Shown piece by piece: positions 1 to 12,612 of a stretch of DNA of 60,000 nt. The stretch lies in NCBI RefSeq assembly GCF_963678635.1, contig NC_087066.1, forward strand, positions 44,629,624 through 44,689,623. Direction: 5' to 3'. Position 1 is the first letter of the stretch. The number at the start of each line of letters is the position of its first letter. The notes below the pieces were generated by a model. The model was given only the letters and a program-made list of their open reading frames with translations. It made no database searches and was not told the DNA's origin. The translations under genes were made by a program, and so were the position numbers. This DNA is from Symsagittifera roscoffensis. Lineage: Eukaryota > Xenacoelomorpha > Acoela > Convolutidae.

Positions 1-19
1 TAAAAAGAGCCAAAATTTC

Positions 20-440
20 ATATAATTTTTTTCTAGGAAAATTATCCCCCCACACGCCATATAAATAACAAAAGAAAAAATTTCGCTCCTTGTAACATGT
101 CATTTACGGCAAATAAGCGTCTGTCAACCAATTTGGAACAATTTCTAAGACGGATTAAATCTCCGCTTACGCGTTAATAGCGCGAAATATATCGCCCGTT
201 AATTGTCCCAAATTGACCAAAATGCCAATTTTAAACCCCTAAAACTTTACGAATAAAGATCACAGGTGACATATTTTTTCAAATTTGAGCTCAAGACAAC
301 AATACCTTTCGAATGATATAAGATTAAAAAATTCCGTCAAAAATGACTAGTTAAAAAGTCGAAATTTGTCTGAAGAAAAAAAACCCCGAGCAGAAATATT
401 CCGTTACTTTCGTATCGAAAGTCGGAACAAAAATGTTGCA
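20..440. repeat. Dispersed repeat, one arm of a foldback family
   Basis: This stretch is clearly similar to 31800-32200 in the same orientation and to 32240-32600 in the opposite orientation. It shares the near-palindrome GCGCGAAATATATCGC with flanking TTAAT, and the segment around AGACGGATTAAATCT. It holds no plausible gene. It is probably a solo or truncated arm of the foldback element found complete at 31693-33676, but the outer terminal motif (AAACAAGACTGCTCGTATC) is not seen here. Confidence 0.7.
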
Positions 441-599
441 GCCTGAAAATAGGATGAACGTTATTATCTTGAACTCGTTGTTTTTAAACAAATCTGTATT
501 TGCACATCTGTTATACACAAATCATCTATCAAAAATTTCACTGCTGAAAAATACTTTTATAAATTTTACTCAAGCACGTGCTAGTATATACGTTCAAAA

Positions 600-924
600 A
601 AGCTGAGTGATAAAATAACAAATAAAGATACGTATAATAATGAAGTTTGGCCAATGTTTGAGTCTAATTAAGTTTCATATTAGAACATGAAAGCTGTTTA
701 AAGTTAAACACTGTTCATTTAAAATTTACTTATGTTCAAACTCTTATAAAAAGTGACAAAATACATCTGTTGGGATGGTTTTTTTGTCAGACAAACTTTG
801 ACTATCTTTTAGGGTAAAAAATTCAAAAAAAAATTTAACGAATTTATTTTGAACAAATTTAACCAGACACCTTCTGAGATAATCGCAGTATTAAGAGGCT
901 CGAGCAGCCCTGTTCTTTCAGGAA
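600..924 (+). promoter_or_regulatory. 5' flank of the intact F-box gene, shared with the old copy
   Basis: No gene is visible between 440 and 925. The part from about 640 to 760 resembles 42690-42790, upstream of the third F-box copy (shared words around AAGCTGTTT and AAGTTAAACACT, same order). The duplicated unit of this gene family therefore included upstream DNA, which may hold the promoter. No TATA box can be chosen with confidence. Confidence 0.4.
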
Positions 925-2394
925 ATGGAGAAGACTATTTCGTTTACCACCGAAATATCCCATCTTCCAGAATCCATTATTCAAAAAATTTGCCAGCTCC
1001 TTATTTTTTCGCTCGATTCCAATAAACTCAATCGTTTTCGAAACGTTCTTGCTTTCAGATCAACATCTTACCATTTTTACCACACCATCAACAACTGTTC
1101 ACTGAAACTTACCTATTTCATTTCAGTATCTAGAATTTTAAAAAAGCATGAAAAAATTACGCAACTTTTGTTTCTCAAGCATTTATCTGAATCAACTAAT
1201 TGGAAATTCGATCAGTTTTGGATTGAAATACAATCAACTAATTGGAAATTGGAAATAGAGTCTTCTATCTTAACGTATTTTAATCTTAACAAATATTTGG
1301 CACACCAAAATTTCCTGATTTGCAGTCGTTTTTGCGACCTATTTATGAAAAAAGTGAACTTTTTTAAAATAGTTCTAAATGTTTCCTCTAACAGAGAAAA
1401 CTTACCCCTAATCTTACAGTTTATTAATGGCATTTTTCTAAAATTGGGAAATCAGGCTACCAAAATCGTTTTCAGCTTTTTAACAAATTTTATTCATGAA
1501 CAACGCGAGATCAAAGTAGCATTTTCGCTTCATATTAAAAAACTGACACTAGAATTCGGTGGAAGCCATCCAATCGACTGGGCTTATCAATTCGTAAGGA
1601 TGTTTTCGAATGTTGAGGAGCTGTCATTTATGAACTGTAGTCGTTACCGGAGATCCATTGACATCAATGTTCTAAAATACATGCCAGAAATAGTTTCATT
1701 CAAATCTAACTGTTTGGATTGGACGTCTTGGGCGTCTTGGATTGGACGTCTTAGTCCAAACAGCAACCAAGTAAAAACACTTCAATTGGAAGAAAATAGA
1801 ATCTACAAAACAGCGTTAATAAGTAGATTTCTCCGTGTTAAATTTCCAAACTTGGAAAATCTGATGCTTGACAAAAATTATCGTATGACAAATGACGATC
1901 TTGTGCCATCTCTGTTTATGGTTCCCCCGAACTTGCAGACTCTCAAAATCAACGCAAGCCTTTTATGTCGTATTTGCAGCTCAAATCTTTCCAAATTGAA
2001 AAATCTTTGCATCTTTTATGATGCATCATGTGACGAAAAAGTAATTATAAGTTTGTTGAGTTCAGCAGATGTGTCATCGCTGAGAATACTTAAAATTGAG
2101 GAAGACTTCGATGGGAAAAGCTTCCAGTGCTTGTGGAAATTGGCCATTGGTATTCTTGGAAAAACAATGCAACTCAAAGTTTTGATTGTCCGAGGAAAAT
2201 ATTGTCAACAAAAAGCGCTGCCTTGGCTGGAAAATCAGAAAAAACTACTTTTTGAACAACGAAAAGTTCAAAAATTCAGGCCTGAGTTGCTTTATTTTAA
2301 TTTTTTTGAGATAGTATTCAAAAACCAGTTAGATCAGGCCACAATTAGCAGACTTGGTGAGCTGGACGCTAAATTTCAGTGGGGCTTGCAATAG
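925..2394 (+). CDS. F-box / leucine-rich-repeat-like protein, intact single exon
   Basis: An uninterrupted 489-codon frame. The N-terminus (about residues 13-55, HLPESIIQKICQLLIF...) has the hydrophobic spacing of an F-box: L-P at the start, then I-I/L pairs and a Y-H-F end. F-box proteins recruit substrates to SCF ubiquitin ligases by binding Skp1. The C-terminal two thirds carries irregular leucine-rich segments (for example VKTLQLEEN, FPNLENLMLDKN, NLQTLKINAS), a plausible substrate-binding solenoid. Two more copies in the window (3133-4540 and 43060-44575) are broken, so this is the likely functional member. A 42-bp stretch after codon 90 is partly duplicated (STNWKFDQFW / STNWKLEIES) and is single in the neighbouring copy. 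The ATG at 925 follows an in-frame leader and matches where the copies align. The F-box call rests on pattern and is weaker than the paralogy. Confidence 0.72.
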   Translation: MEKTISFTTEISHLPESIIQKICQLLIFSLDSNKLNRFRNVLAFRSTSYHFYHTINNCSLKLTYFISVSRILKKHEKITQLLFLKHLSESTNWKFDQFWIEIQSTNWKLEIESSILTYFNLNKYLAHQNFLICSRFCDLFMKKVNFFKIVLNVSSNRENLPLILQFINGIFLKLGNQATKIVFSFLTNFIHEQREIKVAFSLHIKKLTLEFGGSHPIDWAYQFVRMFSNVEELSFMNCSRYRRSIDINVLKYMPEIVSFKSNCLDWTSWASWIGRLSPNSNQVKTLQLEENRIYKTALISRFLRVKFPNLENLMLDKNYRMTNDDLVPSLFMVPPNLQTLKINASLLCRICSSNLSKLKNLCIFYDASCDEKVIISLLSSADVSSLRILKIEEDFDGKSFQCLWKLAIGILGKTMQLKVLIVRGKYCQQKALPWLENQKKLLFEQRKVQKFRPELLYFNFFEIVFKNQLDQATISRLGELDAKFQWGLQ

Positions 2395-2421
2395 TCAATT
2401 CATGTCGGTGATTGTGCACAA

Positions 2422-2595
2422 TGGGACAATTTCTAAACTATTATTTATAATTGGATATAAATATAATTCGCTATCTTCATAAAATATCACTACTAACCAA
2501 TCATATTCCATCTCTAAAAAATGACACTTATTTGTAAGTGCTGAAACTACTTATAGTTTCAGCACCAGAACAGTTTGAATAAATCTTAGACTACA
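2422..2595 (+). repeat. LTR-like segment, left copy
   Basis: About 170 bp nearly identical to 27420-27590, including the internal hairpin AAGTGCTGAAAC...GTTTCAGCACC. It ends in CTACA and is followed two bases later by TGGTCTCC, a plausible primer-binding site (TGG complements the tRNA CCA end). The left border is approximate, because similarity to the 3' flank of the F-box family runs to about 2430. Read as the 5' LTR of the retroelement that fills 5.5-27.6 kb. Confidence 0.5.
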
Positions 2596-3150
2596 GTTGG
2601 TCTCCTTCTGGATAAAACTCCAAGAACTAATACGAGAACGCCAGTATACACTAGATCTATTGAGACTAGGAGATATAAGAGTTTTTTCTGACTTAGAAGC
2701 TACATTACCATCATCAATTAAAGAAAAACGAAGAATCAAGAAATCATACACTAACAAACCAGTACGTCGTTATACTTGGAATCAACCAATAACATATATT
2801 GAGAGTTTTTCATTAACAGTTTTAAGATATAAAAAGTGATCGAATACAACAAAAACTTGGACAACAACTTAATACCCCCATTTTTTATTCAACCAGAAAG
2901 TGATCCCGCTCGAGGACAAGTACAATTTTCTCACAATTAAATTATCATTTTTTTTTAAAAAGGCTACAGCCCATGTAAACAAGAATTCCCCGAAATAAGA
3001 ATAAAACGACAAATTTTTGACCACTATCTTGAAGGAATATGTAATATAACATGACACTATGGTATATTTACAATAGAAATTATTTCACCAAACCAAACCA
3101 CACTACACATCAAATACAAACAGATGACATAAATGCAGAGTTCTCAAAAG
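2596..3150 (+). mobile_element. Retroelement leader and start of gag, displaced copy
   Basis: Positions 2685-3150 are nearly the same as 5515-5984, and the part before 2680 matches 27590-27672. A frame from 2597 to 2839 encodes an 80-residue basic peptide (ELIRERQYTLDLLRLGDIR...) of coding-like composition, probably the N-terminus of the Gag precursor. The similarity to the second copy ends abruptly at GCAGAGTTCTCAAAAGTT; from that point the sequence here becomes F-box gene. The segment is therefore a broken element joined to a host gene copy. Confidence 0.6.
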
Positions 3151-4540
3151 TTGTTCCCAATAGTGGAGAAGTCTATTTCGTTTACCATCGAAACTTCCCA
3201 TCTTTCAGAACCGATTATTCAAAAAGTTTGCCAGTTCCTTATTTCTTCGCTCGATTCCAATAAACTCAATGGTTTTCGAAACGTTTTTGCTTTCAGATCA
3301 ACATTATACCATTTTTACTACACCATCAACAACTGTTCACTGAAACTTACCTATTTCATTTCAGTATCTAGAATTTGAAAAAAGCATGAAAAAATGACGC
3401 AACTTTTGTTTCTCAAGCATTTATCTGAATCAACTAATTAGAAGTTCGATCAGTTTTCGATTGAAATAGAGTCTTCTAGCTTAACGAGGATTGATCTGAA
3501 CAAATATTTGGCACACCAAAAATTCCTGATTTGCAGTCGTTTTTGCGACCTATTTATGAAAAAAAAGAACTTTTTAAAAATAGTTTTACGTGTTTGCTCT
3601 ATAAGCGAAAACCTACCCCTAATCTTACAGTTTAATAATGGCCTTTTTCAAAAATTGGAAAATCAGGCTACTAAAATTATTTACAGCTTTTTAACATATT
3701 TTATAGATGAACTACGCGAGATCAAAGTAGCATTTCGCTTCATATCATAAAAATGACACAGGAGCTCGGTGGAAGCCATCCAATCGACTGGGCTTATCAA
3801 TTCGTAAGGATGTTTTCGAATGTCGAGGAGCTGTCATTTATGAACTGTAGTCCTTATCGGAGATCCATTGACATCAATGTTCTAAAATACATGCCAGAAA
3901 TAGTTTCATTCAAATCTAACTGTTTGGATTGGATGTCTTGGGCGTTTTGGATTGGACGTCTTAGTCCAAACAGCAACCAAGTAAAAACACTTCAATTGGA
4001 AGAAGGCAGAGTCTACAAAACAGCGTTAATAAGTAGATTTCTCCGTGTTAAATTTCCAAACTTGGAAAATCTGATGCTTGACAAAAATTATTGTATGACA
4101 AATGACGATATTGTGCCATCTCTGTTTATGGTTTTGCCAAACTTGCGGACTCTCAAATTAACGCAAGCCTTCTATGTCGTATTTGCAGCTCAAATCTTTT
4201 CAAATTGAAAATTTTTTGCATCTTTTATGATGCATCATGTGACGAAAAAGTAATTATAAGTTTGTTGAGTTCAGCAGATTTGTCATCGCTGAGAATCCTT
4301 AAATTGAGAAAGACTTCGTTGAGAAAAGCTTTCAGTACTTGTGGAAATTGGCCATTGTTATTCTTGGAAAAGCAAAGCAACTCAAAGTTTTGATTGTCCG
4401 AGAAAAATATTATCAACAAAAAGTGCTGCCTCGGCTGGAAAAGCAGAAAAAAATATTCACAACACGAGTTTTTTTTTGGTTAACAAGAAGTATTTTTGGA
4501 CAACAAAAACTAAAATAATTCAAACCCTAAATTTAAACTT
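3133..4540 (+). pseudogene. F-box/LRR-like pseudogene copy 2, fused to retroelement leader
   Basis: This is a close copy of the gene at 925-2394. It carries TGA at about 3376 and TAG at about 3438 in the original frame, then a one-base deletion near 3730 and further frame changes near 4150-4205. The open parts are 3133-3378, 3508-3750, 3753-4208 and 4205-4393. Similarity to copy 1 is strong to about 4450 and fades by 4540. The first about 18 bases (ATGCAGAGTTCTCAAAAG) belong to the retroelement leader and supply an in-frame ATG that replaces the original start. It lacks the 42-bp partial duplication of copy 1. Either the host gene was copied next to a retroelement fragment or the element broke into it; the stops argue that it is not functional. 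Confidence 0.8.
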
Positions 4541-5514
4541 TTCTAAACTTAAACTTTGCTATAAGTTTTACCAAGGCTTATACTTGTTTTCTCTTAAATC
4601 ATTTTTATTTAAAAACAGATCATTGAGGTTTTCCTTGGATCTTTAATTTTAATTAAATATAATGATTTTCCTAAAATTTTGATCATCACGGCCTCCCTTG
4701 GATCAATCAGAACTGTTTCGTTCTCCCAACAACATTATTTTGAGTGTCTAACGACATAAAACTTCGATTCACTCTCCAACCCTTACAAACGACCCGAGGG
4801 CTAATAAAAATTCTTGAAACAACTAACCAATTAAAATAAGATAAACAGTGAAGAATTTCTGTTACTCATCCTTCACTTGAGCCGCTCCTCTTAGATGACC
4901 CAGGCTAAAACACATAAAACTTAGTAAGTCATATTTTGGTATCTAACGATCTACCTGTAATCTAGTTATACCTGAAACTTGTGGATTGATTTACTATTTT
5001 CCAACTCTTGATCAGAAATGACAACCCCCAGGTCAAGTTATGTAAATCCATTTTAGATTAAAACCTAATCACGAGAAAGAAAAAAATAATTTTCACGAAT
5101 TGATATACTTTCTCTCCAACCCGTCAACTACGATAAACTATGCCCCAAGTTAAGATTACCATTCAAAAACATTAAAAACTAACATTCTAGGAAATTAGAA
5201 ACTCTAACTCTCGAGTGAATGCATCCTTCATGCTAAATTTTATGTCAGGAGATAATTTAGGCAGTAAACAAACAATCATATTACATAAACGTTTTAAAAA
5301 AATAAAAGGTACGATCTTGTAATTACACCTCACAAACAAAGAATAGGATATATTAGATCAAAAAGACAAACACGTAAAAAGACAATAAGAACAAAACAAA
5401 ACAAATCATCAAAGAAAGGTTTTCAAAAGAAAACGAAACGCAAGTTTAGAATCGGATACAAACACGATACAGGAACTTCAGGATTTAAAAGACTCGATGA
5501 ACACAAAAGAACAC
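4541..5514. other. No gene recognised
   Basis: AT-rich sequence with stops in all frames. Positions 5340-5514 have an A-rich, lysine/arginine-coding character and lead straight into the retroelement leader copy at 5515, so they may be more decayed element sequence. Nothing else stands out. Confidence 0.4.
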
Positions 5515-5984
5515 AATTTTTCTGACTTAGAAGCTACATTACCATCATCAAATAAAGGAAAACGAAGAACCAAGAAATCATACATTAACAAACCAGTACG
5601 TATTTATACTTGTAGTCAACCAATATGATATATTCAGAGTTTTACATTAACAGTTTTAAGATATAAAAAGTGATCGAATACAACAAAAGTTTCGCCAACA
5701 AATTATTACCCCCATTTTTTATTCAACCAGAAACTGATCCCGCTCGAGGTTAAGTACAATTTTGTAACAATATAATTAAAAAATTTTTTTTGAAAAAGGC
5801 TACAGCCCATGTAAACAAGAATTCCCCGAAATAAGAATAAAACGACAAATTCTTGACCACTATCCTAAGGAAATATGTAAAATAACATAACACTATGGTA
5901 TATTTACAATAGAAATTTTCACCAAACCAAACCACAGTACACATCAAGCACAAACAGATGAAATAGATGCAGAGTTCTCAAAAG
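5515..5984 (+). repeat. Retroelement leader, second copy
   Basis: Matches 2685-3150 with a few differences, ending at the shared GCAGAGTTCTCAAAAGTT. Here it continues into gag-like sequence rather than into the F-box gene, so this is the native arrangement. Confidence 0.75.
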
Positions 5985-8900
5985 TTTTCACAGAATACAT
6001 AAAAAATATATAACACCAAAGTTCACAAAGAGCAAATTCAAAGTTTACAAATGATGTTTTTTCACATATTTACAGCTACTTATCTTTATTAGAAACGAAA
6101 GAAACATAATTTGTATCACCGCTTCAAACATCTAGACATTCAACTGTAAGACATGAAATAAATGTTTTCTCAAGTTTTTTAGATACAATCCGTGAAAATC
6201 TTATTGATAACGAAAGTTCACAAATTTTCGAACATGATCTACGTAAGAACTTAGCATGGTTCAAAATTGCTTATTTCGTTCATAATATCGCTTTCATAGC
6301 ACAATCAGGAAAAAGTTTTCGACCACAAAGCTTAGAAGACGCAACTGTATTAGCAGATGAAACAGATTATGTTTGGGACCCTGATTGGTCTCACCAATCA
6401 TTTATTAACATAACAACAGATATATCAAGTGCAGCAAGTCCAACTATCTCAGTAAATAGTGAATAAGCTAAAAGTAACTCAATTTACTATTGATGCCACA
6501 CCTTTAAACTATAATGCAATGTTCACTGATAGAACAGGAAATAATAGTCTACACTCAACATTCAAGAAAATTCAAGAAAAATTCAAGAAAAACTCCACAT
6601 TCAAGAAAAATTAAAACTAACAAGAAATTTTACACAAAAAGATATTCAAACTCCATCACATTTTGTTATTGAAGAATTAGTCGAGACCATGCCAACAACA
6701 ACACAACAAAGCTTTTCTCCTATTCATCCGACAATTACAACACCACAGAATAAAAATACAGCATTTCCACGAACAACCATACAATCAACAGTGAAACCTT
6801 CTCTTGCCTCAAATTATTCAAAAATGGATTATCAGACGTTTAGACCAATAACGAAATGGCGACAAAAAAAAACAAACAAAACACAAAAAAGAGAAAGTAT
6901 TTTCAGACCATAATTATAAATTCTTTGCAAAAAATAATATAACAAAACCTCCCTGTAAAAGCAACCAAAGCCAATCACAGGCACATAACTACGATCAAAA
7001 ATACAACAACAAGTTCCCCACTCAGTTTTTTTCAACGATCAACAACGAGCTACATTGGATCATAGCAAAAGTATCCCGTTTTTTTTTTCAATAAAAATAG
7101 AAACAAACGAATGAGCGTTTTACACGATGTCAACCACATTATACAGAAGATGAAGATTATTTAGTCAAAACCAACAACGATTTACTACAAATCAACAAAA
7201 GAATAAATGGAATATTGATCGAACAGATCTTTTTTATTAACCACATTGTTTTGAACCATATACAAGAAATGAACAAACTCGACAATCAAGACAAACTTTT
7301 CATCCTAGACAAAATTCAGCATCATACAACAATAAATATAGTTTTCAATCACAAATTCCAAAAAAAAACACAAAATTATCAAACAACACAAATGCTAAAC
7401 GAAACACCATTGTCATAATTCTTACAACAACACGAAATTACAACGACAGAACTTAAAAATTTTTCTCAAATGCCAAATGCCGCATTCATCAAAATTGGAT
7501 ACACAGACGCACAGCTATAATCCAAACCACAGTTGATTGCGCAGCACAAAAATGGTTTTCAACTTTACCTTTGGACATTAAATCAGCTTGAAAAAGATTC
7601 ACACAAGAATTTTTAAAGTTTTCGACTCTAAACGAAATAAACAACATCAAAGAGTATTATGTAATGAAATCCATAAACTCCTAACAAAACCATTGAACAA
7701 CTTGCACAAAGAATCGAAACATTGGTTAGAAAAGCATACTCACTTAATAAATGACAGAAGTCTCAATGGTGGTTTTAACACCACAACTACGAAAACTAGC
7801 AAAAAAAGAGAGCATCACATCCATCCTCAATTCGAAAATCCGACATAGACTTCCGAAAGTTCGTAGACAAACTAGAATAGTCTGAAATCACAATGAAATT
7901 GAAAAAAAACAGAAAATTTGAAGTTACCATATGTAAATAACATTCATACAAGCACTTCACAAAAGAATATCAAACGAGATTCCGACATTGAACTAGCTGA
8001 AAAAATTACTCAGATATTAAATATCTATGAGAAAGTTACAAATTTTAAAGGCAAACCATCATTCAAAAACTGGTGTATTTATTGCGGTAAAAATGGCTAT
8101 TGGATTTTATCGAATGTTGACTAAAACAGCAAGACAATTAGAGTAAACCACAAAAAAATAGAGAACCAAATAAATCTTTTTACCAATACATGATAAAAGA
8201 TCAAAACCTACCAAAAAAGAAAATTCACAGTAAAAATAGTTCAGAAAATCACTCCCAGACAATTATAATAAGTATAGACAACAATCACCCTACCAAAATA
8301 ACTTTTGCGGAAGATCTCCAGATCGAAAAATTCACAAAATTTTTCACAAAAATGATACAGCAGATCAAATAGTCAAAAAAACCAGTTTCGAAATAATTAC
8401 TCAAGATCAAACTCAAAAAAAAGTAAATACTCAAACTATGACAGAACTCGTTCCAATTCAAACTCTCGAAATAGATTTTATTCAAACATTCGAACCAGAA
8501 GTTCTTCATATAATGGAAACTGGAATTACTCGAATAAGAGAAATAGACAATACTCAGACAATAGATAGTGAAACTATTCAAACAACAGATCAAACTATAA
8601 CAACAATTAGAAAAGATAACAAGATAGTTCTAGAAATTGAAACTATAATTACGCAAAGACAAGGAAATTATTCTCAGTCACCACACAGAAACGATACACA
8701 ATATCAAAGTTCCCAACAAAATTATAGAAGCAGTACAACTAAACACCAAAGACAGATAAATCAGGATTATCAACCAAACAAACTCAATCAGACCCTTACA
8801 ATATTGATAATACAGAAAATGCAGAATTACAGTTAAGTCACATAAGTTATGAGTTCACAGATGACTAGAGCGAAACAGAAAATACGCTTTCAAAATCATG

Positions 8901-9140
8901 CTTCACATTGAAGAAGATTACGAAATACCAATTGAATTGAATTATTATCACAATCACGAACATTTTATTAATTCTGCTGAACAAAACACTACACAGAATA
9001 TGACAGATTATGCCAAACAAGAACTCAAAAGACGTTCAAGTATGAATAACATATATCAAAATACGACAAATAAATCACAACTACCTAAGGAAAAAATTTG
9101 GACACTTCCACTTTTATTAGAAAGTCCAAAAAACTAAATT
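5985..9140 (+). pseudogene. Gag-like region of retroelement, copy A
   Basis: Coding-like but broken. One frame from about 6116 to 6466 reads without stops and without an ATG (segments such as DTIRENLIDNESSQIFEHD). At 7530-7850 a capsid-like stretch appears (CAAQKWFSTLPLDIKS, then a frame beginning KKIHTRIFKVFDSKRN), the W...LP...F spacing being typical of Ty3/gypsy Gag. Near 8070-8110 a decayed zinc knuckle reads CIYCGKNGYWILS: the first two cysteines are kept, the His is replaced by Tyr and the last Cys is lost. A glutamine/threonine-rich frame follows (8438-8836). Multiple stops and frame changes make it non-functional. Confidence 0.6.
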
Positions 9141-9149
9141 TTTCAATCG

Positions 9150-12100
9150 CCAGACCTTGAGATTGACTTTTTAATAGATTCAGGAGCAGAATCAAACATC
9201 ATAAACATCCCCACTTGGAATGACCTATATCCAAAATTATCACCATTAAAAACCTCAAACAATTTAGCTACAGCACAATGATCAAGTTTATTAAACTATG
9301 GAAAAAGCCAATTGTTCCTCGTTCCCACTCAAACAATGGAACAAAACAAACTGCTAAAAAAAACTTTTAAACAAGTTTTCACATCAAAGATAGTTGGAAT
9401 TATATTTATTTAAAAAAATCTACCTATTATAAATTTTATAAATAGTAAATTTCTTATAAAAGATAAATACACAAGAACAATTGACACATCACTAACTTTT
9501 TTTCAAAGTTTAAATAAACAACCAAGAACGAAAACACCTGAAACCAAAATCAGGATATGTATACAATTTCTCAAAAAGTCAAGTACATCAATACAATATT
9601 GATCAAATTAAACCACGACCATATATGTCAGATTTTGAGTTTAAACCAAATCATAAATTTTTTTAACAATTTCTTCTATCAAACACACAAAAAACACAAG
9701 TTCCTATTTCATCTCTCTACACGTCTACAACAATTCAACATACAAAAAAACACTACCCTTGGGATTATTAGGATGCAAGAAATTCTCCCAGAGTAGAAAC
9801 AGCATATAGAGTAAAAAACATTTTAAAATTATTAGACGTATGTCAATCAACAATTTTCAATAAAGAATTAGCAATTAATAAAAAAATAAAGATTCAAAAC
9901 AAAACACAGACTATTTAACAAAATTTAATTTGAGCCAACATTCCAATTTTCAAAATATACTCAAGAACAGCAAAAGTTTCTCACGATGTTCAACTTTCAA
10001 CGTTCGCAAACCACACTACTTGAACACCCAATGGTTTATGTCACATCTAAATTTGATGTTGGAAAAATAAAGTCACCATTACTATTGCCCCTAAAACCTG
10101 ACGCAGTTTTCAAAAAACTACGAGCAAGTAAAGTTCCAATTCACTTACAGGATAAAGTTATTAGACTTTTAGATATCTTAGAACAATACAAAATCATTTT
10201 TGAGTCAACAACGAAGAACAGCCAAAAGGAAACACATTCATAAACCCCGTTTTTATTCTCGCTAAAAGACAATCATTAAAAATTGTTCTGAATGCTGGAT
10301 ACCTAAATTCACTCATCGACGAATCCAAATTCAATTGGCCCATAGAACCAATTCAAGTAATCCTCACAAAAATATACGGACATTACTTTAGAACAGCTGA
10401 CATAAACAGCGCATATGATCAAATGCCACTAGATGAACAATCAAGACGCTTAACACAATTCGCTATTGGAATCAGCAAAACGAGTTCAATAGAATATTCT
10501 AAGGAATCTCCATAGGACCAGCAGCTTTTCAGCAATTTCAGCATTTAGGAGTAAAATTTTCGGATCCCTCATTCTTAGCAAAACTGTTATAACTTATTTT
10601 GACGGTGTTTTCATGCTATCGCAAGCAAAAGGCGACATATTTCAAGTATTGGATGAATATCACCAGATACTACTTAGAGAAAACATAAAAGCAGCCCCGG
10701 ATAAATCACATTTCTTTGTAACCCGTGTTGAATACCTTTGACATTTTATCGAAGGAAACACGATCACTCCATTAAAATCTTGCATAGATGCAATCATAAA
10801 CTTTCAAACACCATCAGATAAAAAAATCTAAGAATTTCTTCGAATGCTAAATTTTCTAAGCAAACACGTATATAAAATGCAATTATACTTAAGACCATTT
10901 TATAAAATACCTAGACAACAAAATAATTTTGAATGGACAACAGAACACCAAAAACGATTTGAAGAAACAAAAGCACTCCTTACTGAACAAATAACAAATA
11001 CGATTCCAGACCCAGACCAACCATTTTATGCATGTGCGATGATTCAAAGTTTGGCATCGGCGCAGCATTATTACAACCCCATAACGGAACAAATAAAGTG
11101 AATTTTATCTCAGCTAATTCAAGGCTATTTACACAAGCAGAACTTAGACTCTCTACACTTATGTGAGAATGTACAGCTATAATATATACTCTCAGAGAAT
11201 ATGAATTTCTAATCCTTGGATCAAAACATCCAACAGTTTTATTTACAGACCCCAAACTTATAATTTTCATGTTCACACAGAATCAAATCCAAACCATAAA
11301 ATTTATAGGTTTCAATTAACACTCTGAAAATTTCCAAACTTACGTATAGTCTGGACTGCAGGAAAAAATTTTTGCTTTACCAGAAACACTCAATCGAAAC
11401 ACACCGCCCGAACTAATACCAAGAAAAACGACAGTAGAAAAACCGCAAAAGAAAAGTTTTTTCTTGCAAAAGACGGAGCGTCACCACAATTAGAATGCAA
11501 CTATGGAGAGAAAACCGACCGCAAAAATGTACAAATAAATTACTTACAATATTTCCCACTATATCTAAATGCCAAAAAAATCATTATGAAGTAGATTTAT
11601 TAGGAATTTCTACATTTAACCCAAAACCATATTCATCATTGATCAAAAATAATACACAACAAATGCCAAAATAAAAGTGCATAAGACAATTTCATTGCCC
11701 TTAGTAGAAAGTGAAAACTTAACCGAAAATATAAAATTATCGGGACCTCCAGACTTAGACTCTTAATACACAAAAACTCAAGCTTTCAATCTACATGACC
11801 CCTAGATAATATACCCCTGTCAAAAGAGAAATAAAAACACATTTCTACCAGCCACAGAAAAATTAACTTTAGAGAATTTTCATAAAAATCAAAATCTCGA
11901 CCCAATTATTCGACAATTAAACCCTGGCACAAATACAAAACAATACCTGTAAAAGCAGATATTACAATTTTATGAAACAACCCACTTCTTGGATACTTCA
12001 GAAATTTTAATAACACAACCGTAAATGAGAACACCACATTCGGGAATACCAAACACCCGAAACAAAAGTCTCCCTTTAAATATGATACTCATAGTATTTC

Positions 12101-12270
12101 ATATTTTACATATATTGAATACAAAAGGACATACAGGAGCAGAAAATCTTAATCATAGTTTATACAAACTTTTTTTACTTTCCAAAGGCACCAGATTGGG
12201 TCAAAGTTTTATGTAACGACTGTATAATACGTCAATTAAGCAAACCATATCCACATCAAGAACAAATAGC
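9150..12270 (+). pseudogene. Pol-like region (PR, RT, RNase H, integrase zinc domain), copy A
   Basis: Protease: FLIDSGAES at about 9168-9194 contains the D-S-G catalytic motif. RT: TADINSAYDQMPLDEQ at about 10394, and the polymerase motif at 10595-10606 reads Y-F-D-G instead of Y-x-D-D, so the second catalytic aspartate is lost. Later RT/thumb and RNase H sequence lies at 10680-11330 (NFLSKHVYKMQLYLRPFYK, FEWTTEHQKRFEETKALL). An integrase N-terminal zinc domain lies at 12090-12260 (H...GHTGAENLNHSLYKL, then CNDCIIRQLSKPYPH). The DDE catalytic core that should follow is not found. Stops and frameshifts break the frame many times. It would have replicated the element by reverse transcription. 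Confidence 0.75.
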
Positions 12271-12612
12271 AGAAAAGCAAGTCTTTAAAGGACAAACTTT
12301 ATATTTGTCAAAAAATTAATAAACAATCCGACCACACTCAATCTCCAACTCGAAAAAAAGTAATTTGATGAACCGAATCATTCTTCAAATGCTTCTTTCT
12401 CAATCAATTCGACTCCTCAAGACAACAATTGTTAAAAAATTCTTCTATTTTTTTTTTTGCATTTTAGTATAAATTTCCTTGTGAACGCCCTCGAAATAAT
12501 TATATAATTTTTTGCAGCTTTTCCGTATTTTTTCATTCCCTAACCAAAGCCTACCTCAACTTCTCAAAAAACTTGACCAGCTCCTGAGGTACGATATCTC
12601 AAAAACTATCTA
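12271..12612. other. Post-integrase spacer, no domain recognised
   Basis: T-rich tract followed by short hydrophobic reading frames. An integrase catalytic core would be expected here but no D...D...E pattern is visible. The same spacer occurs at about 19860-20192 in copy B. Confidence 0.4.
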
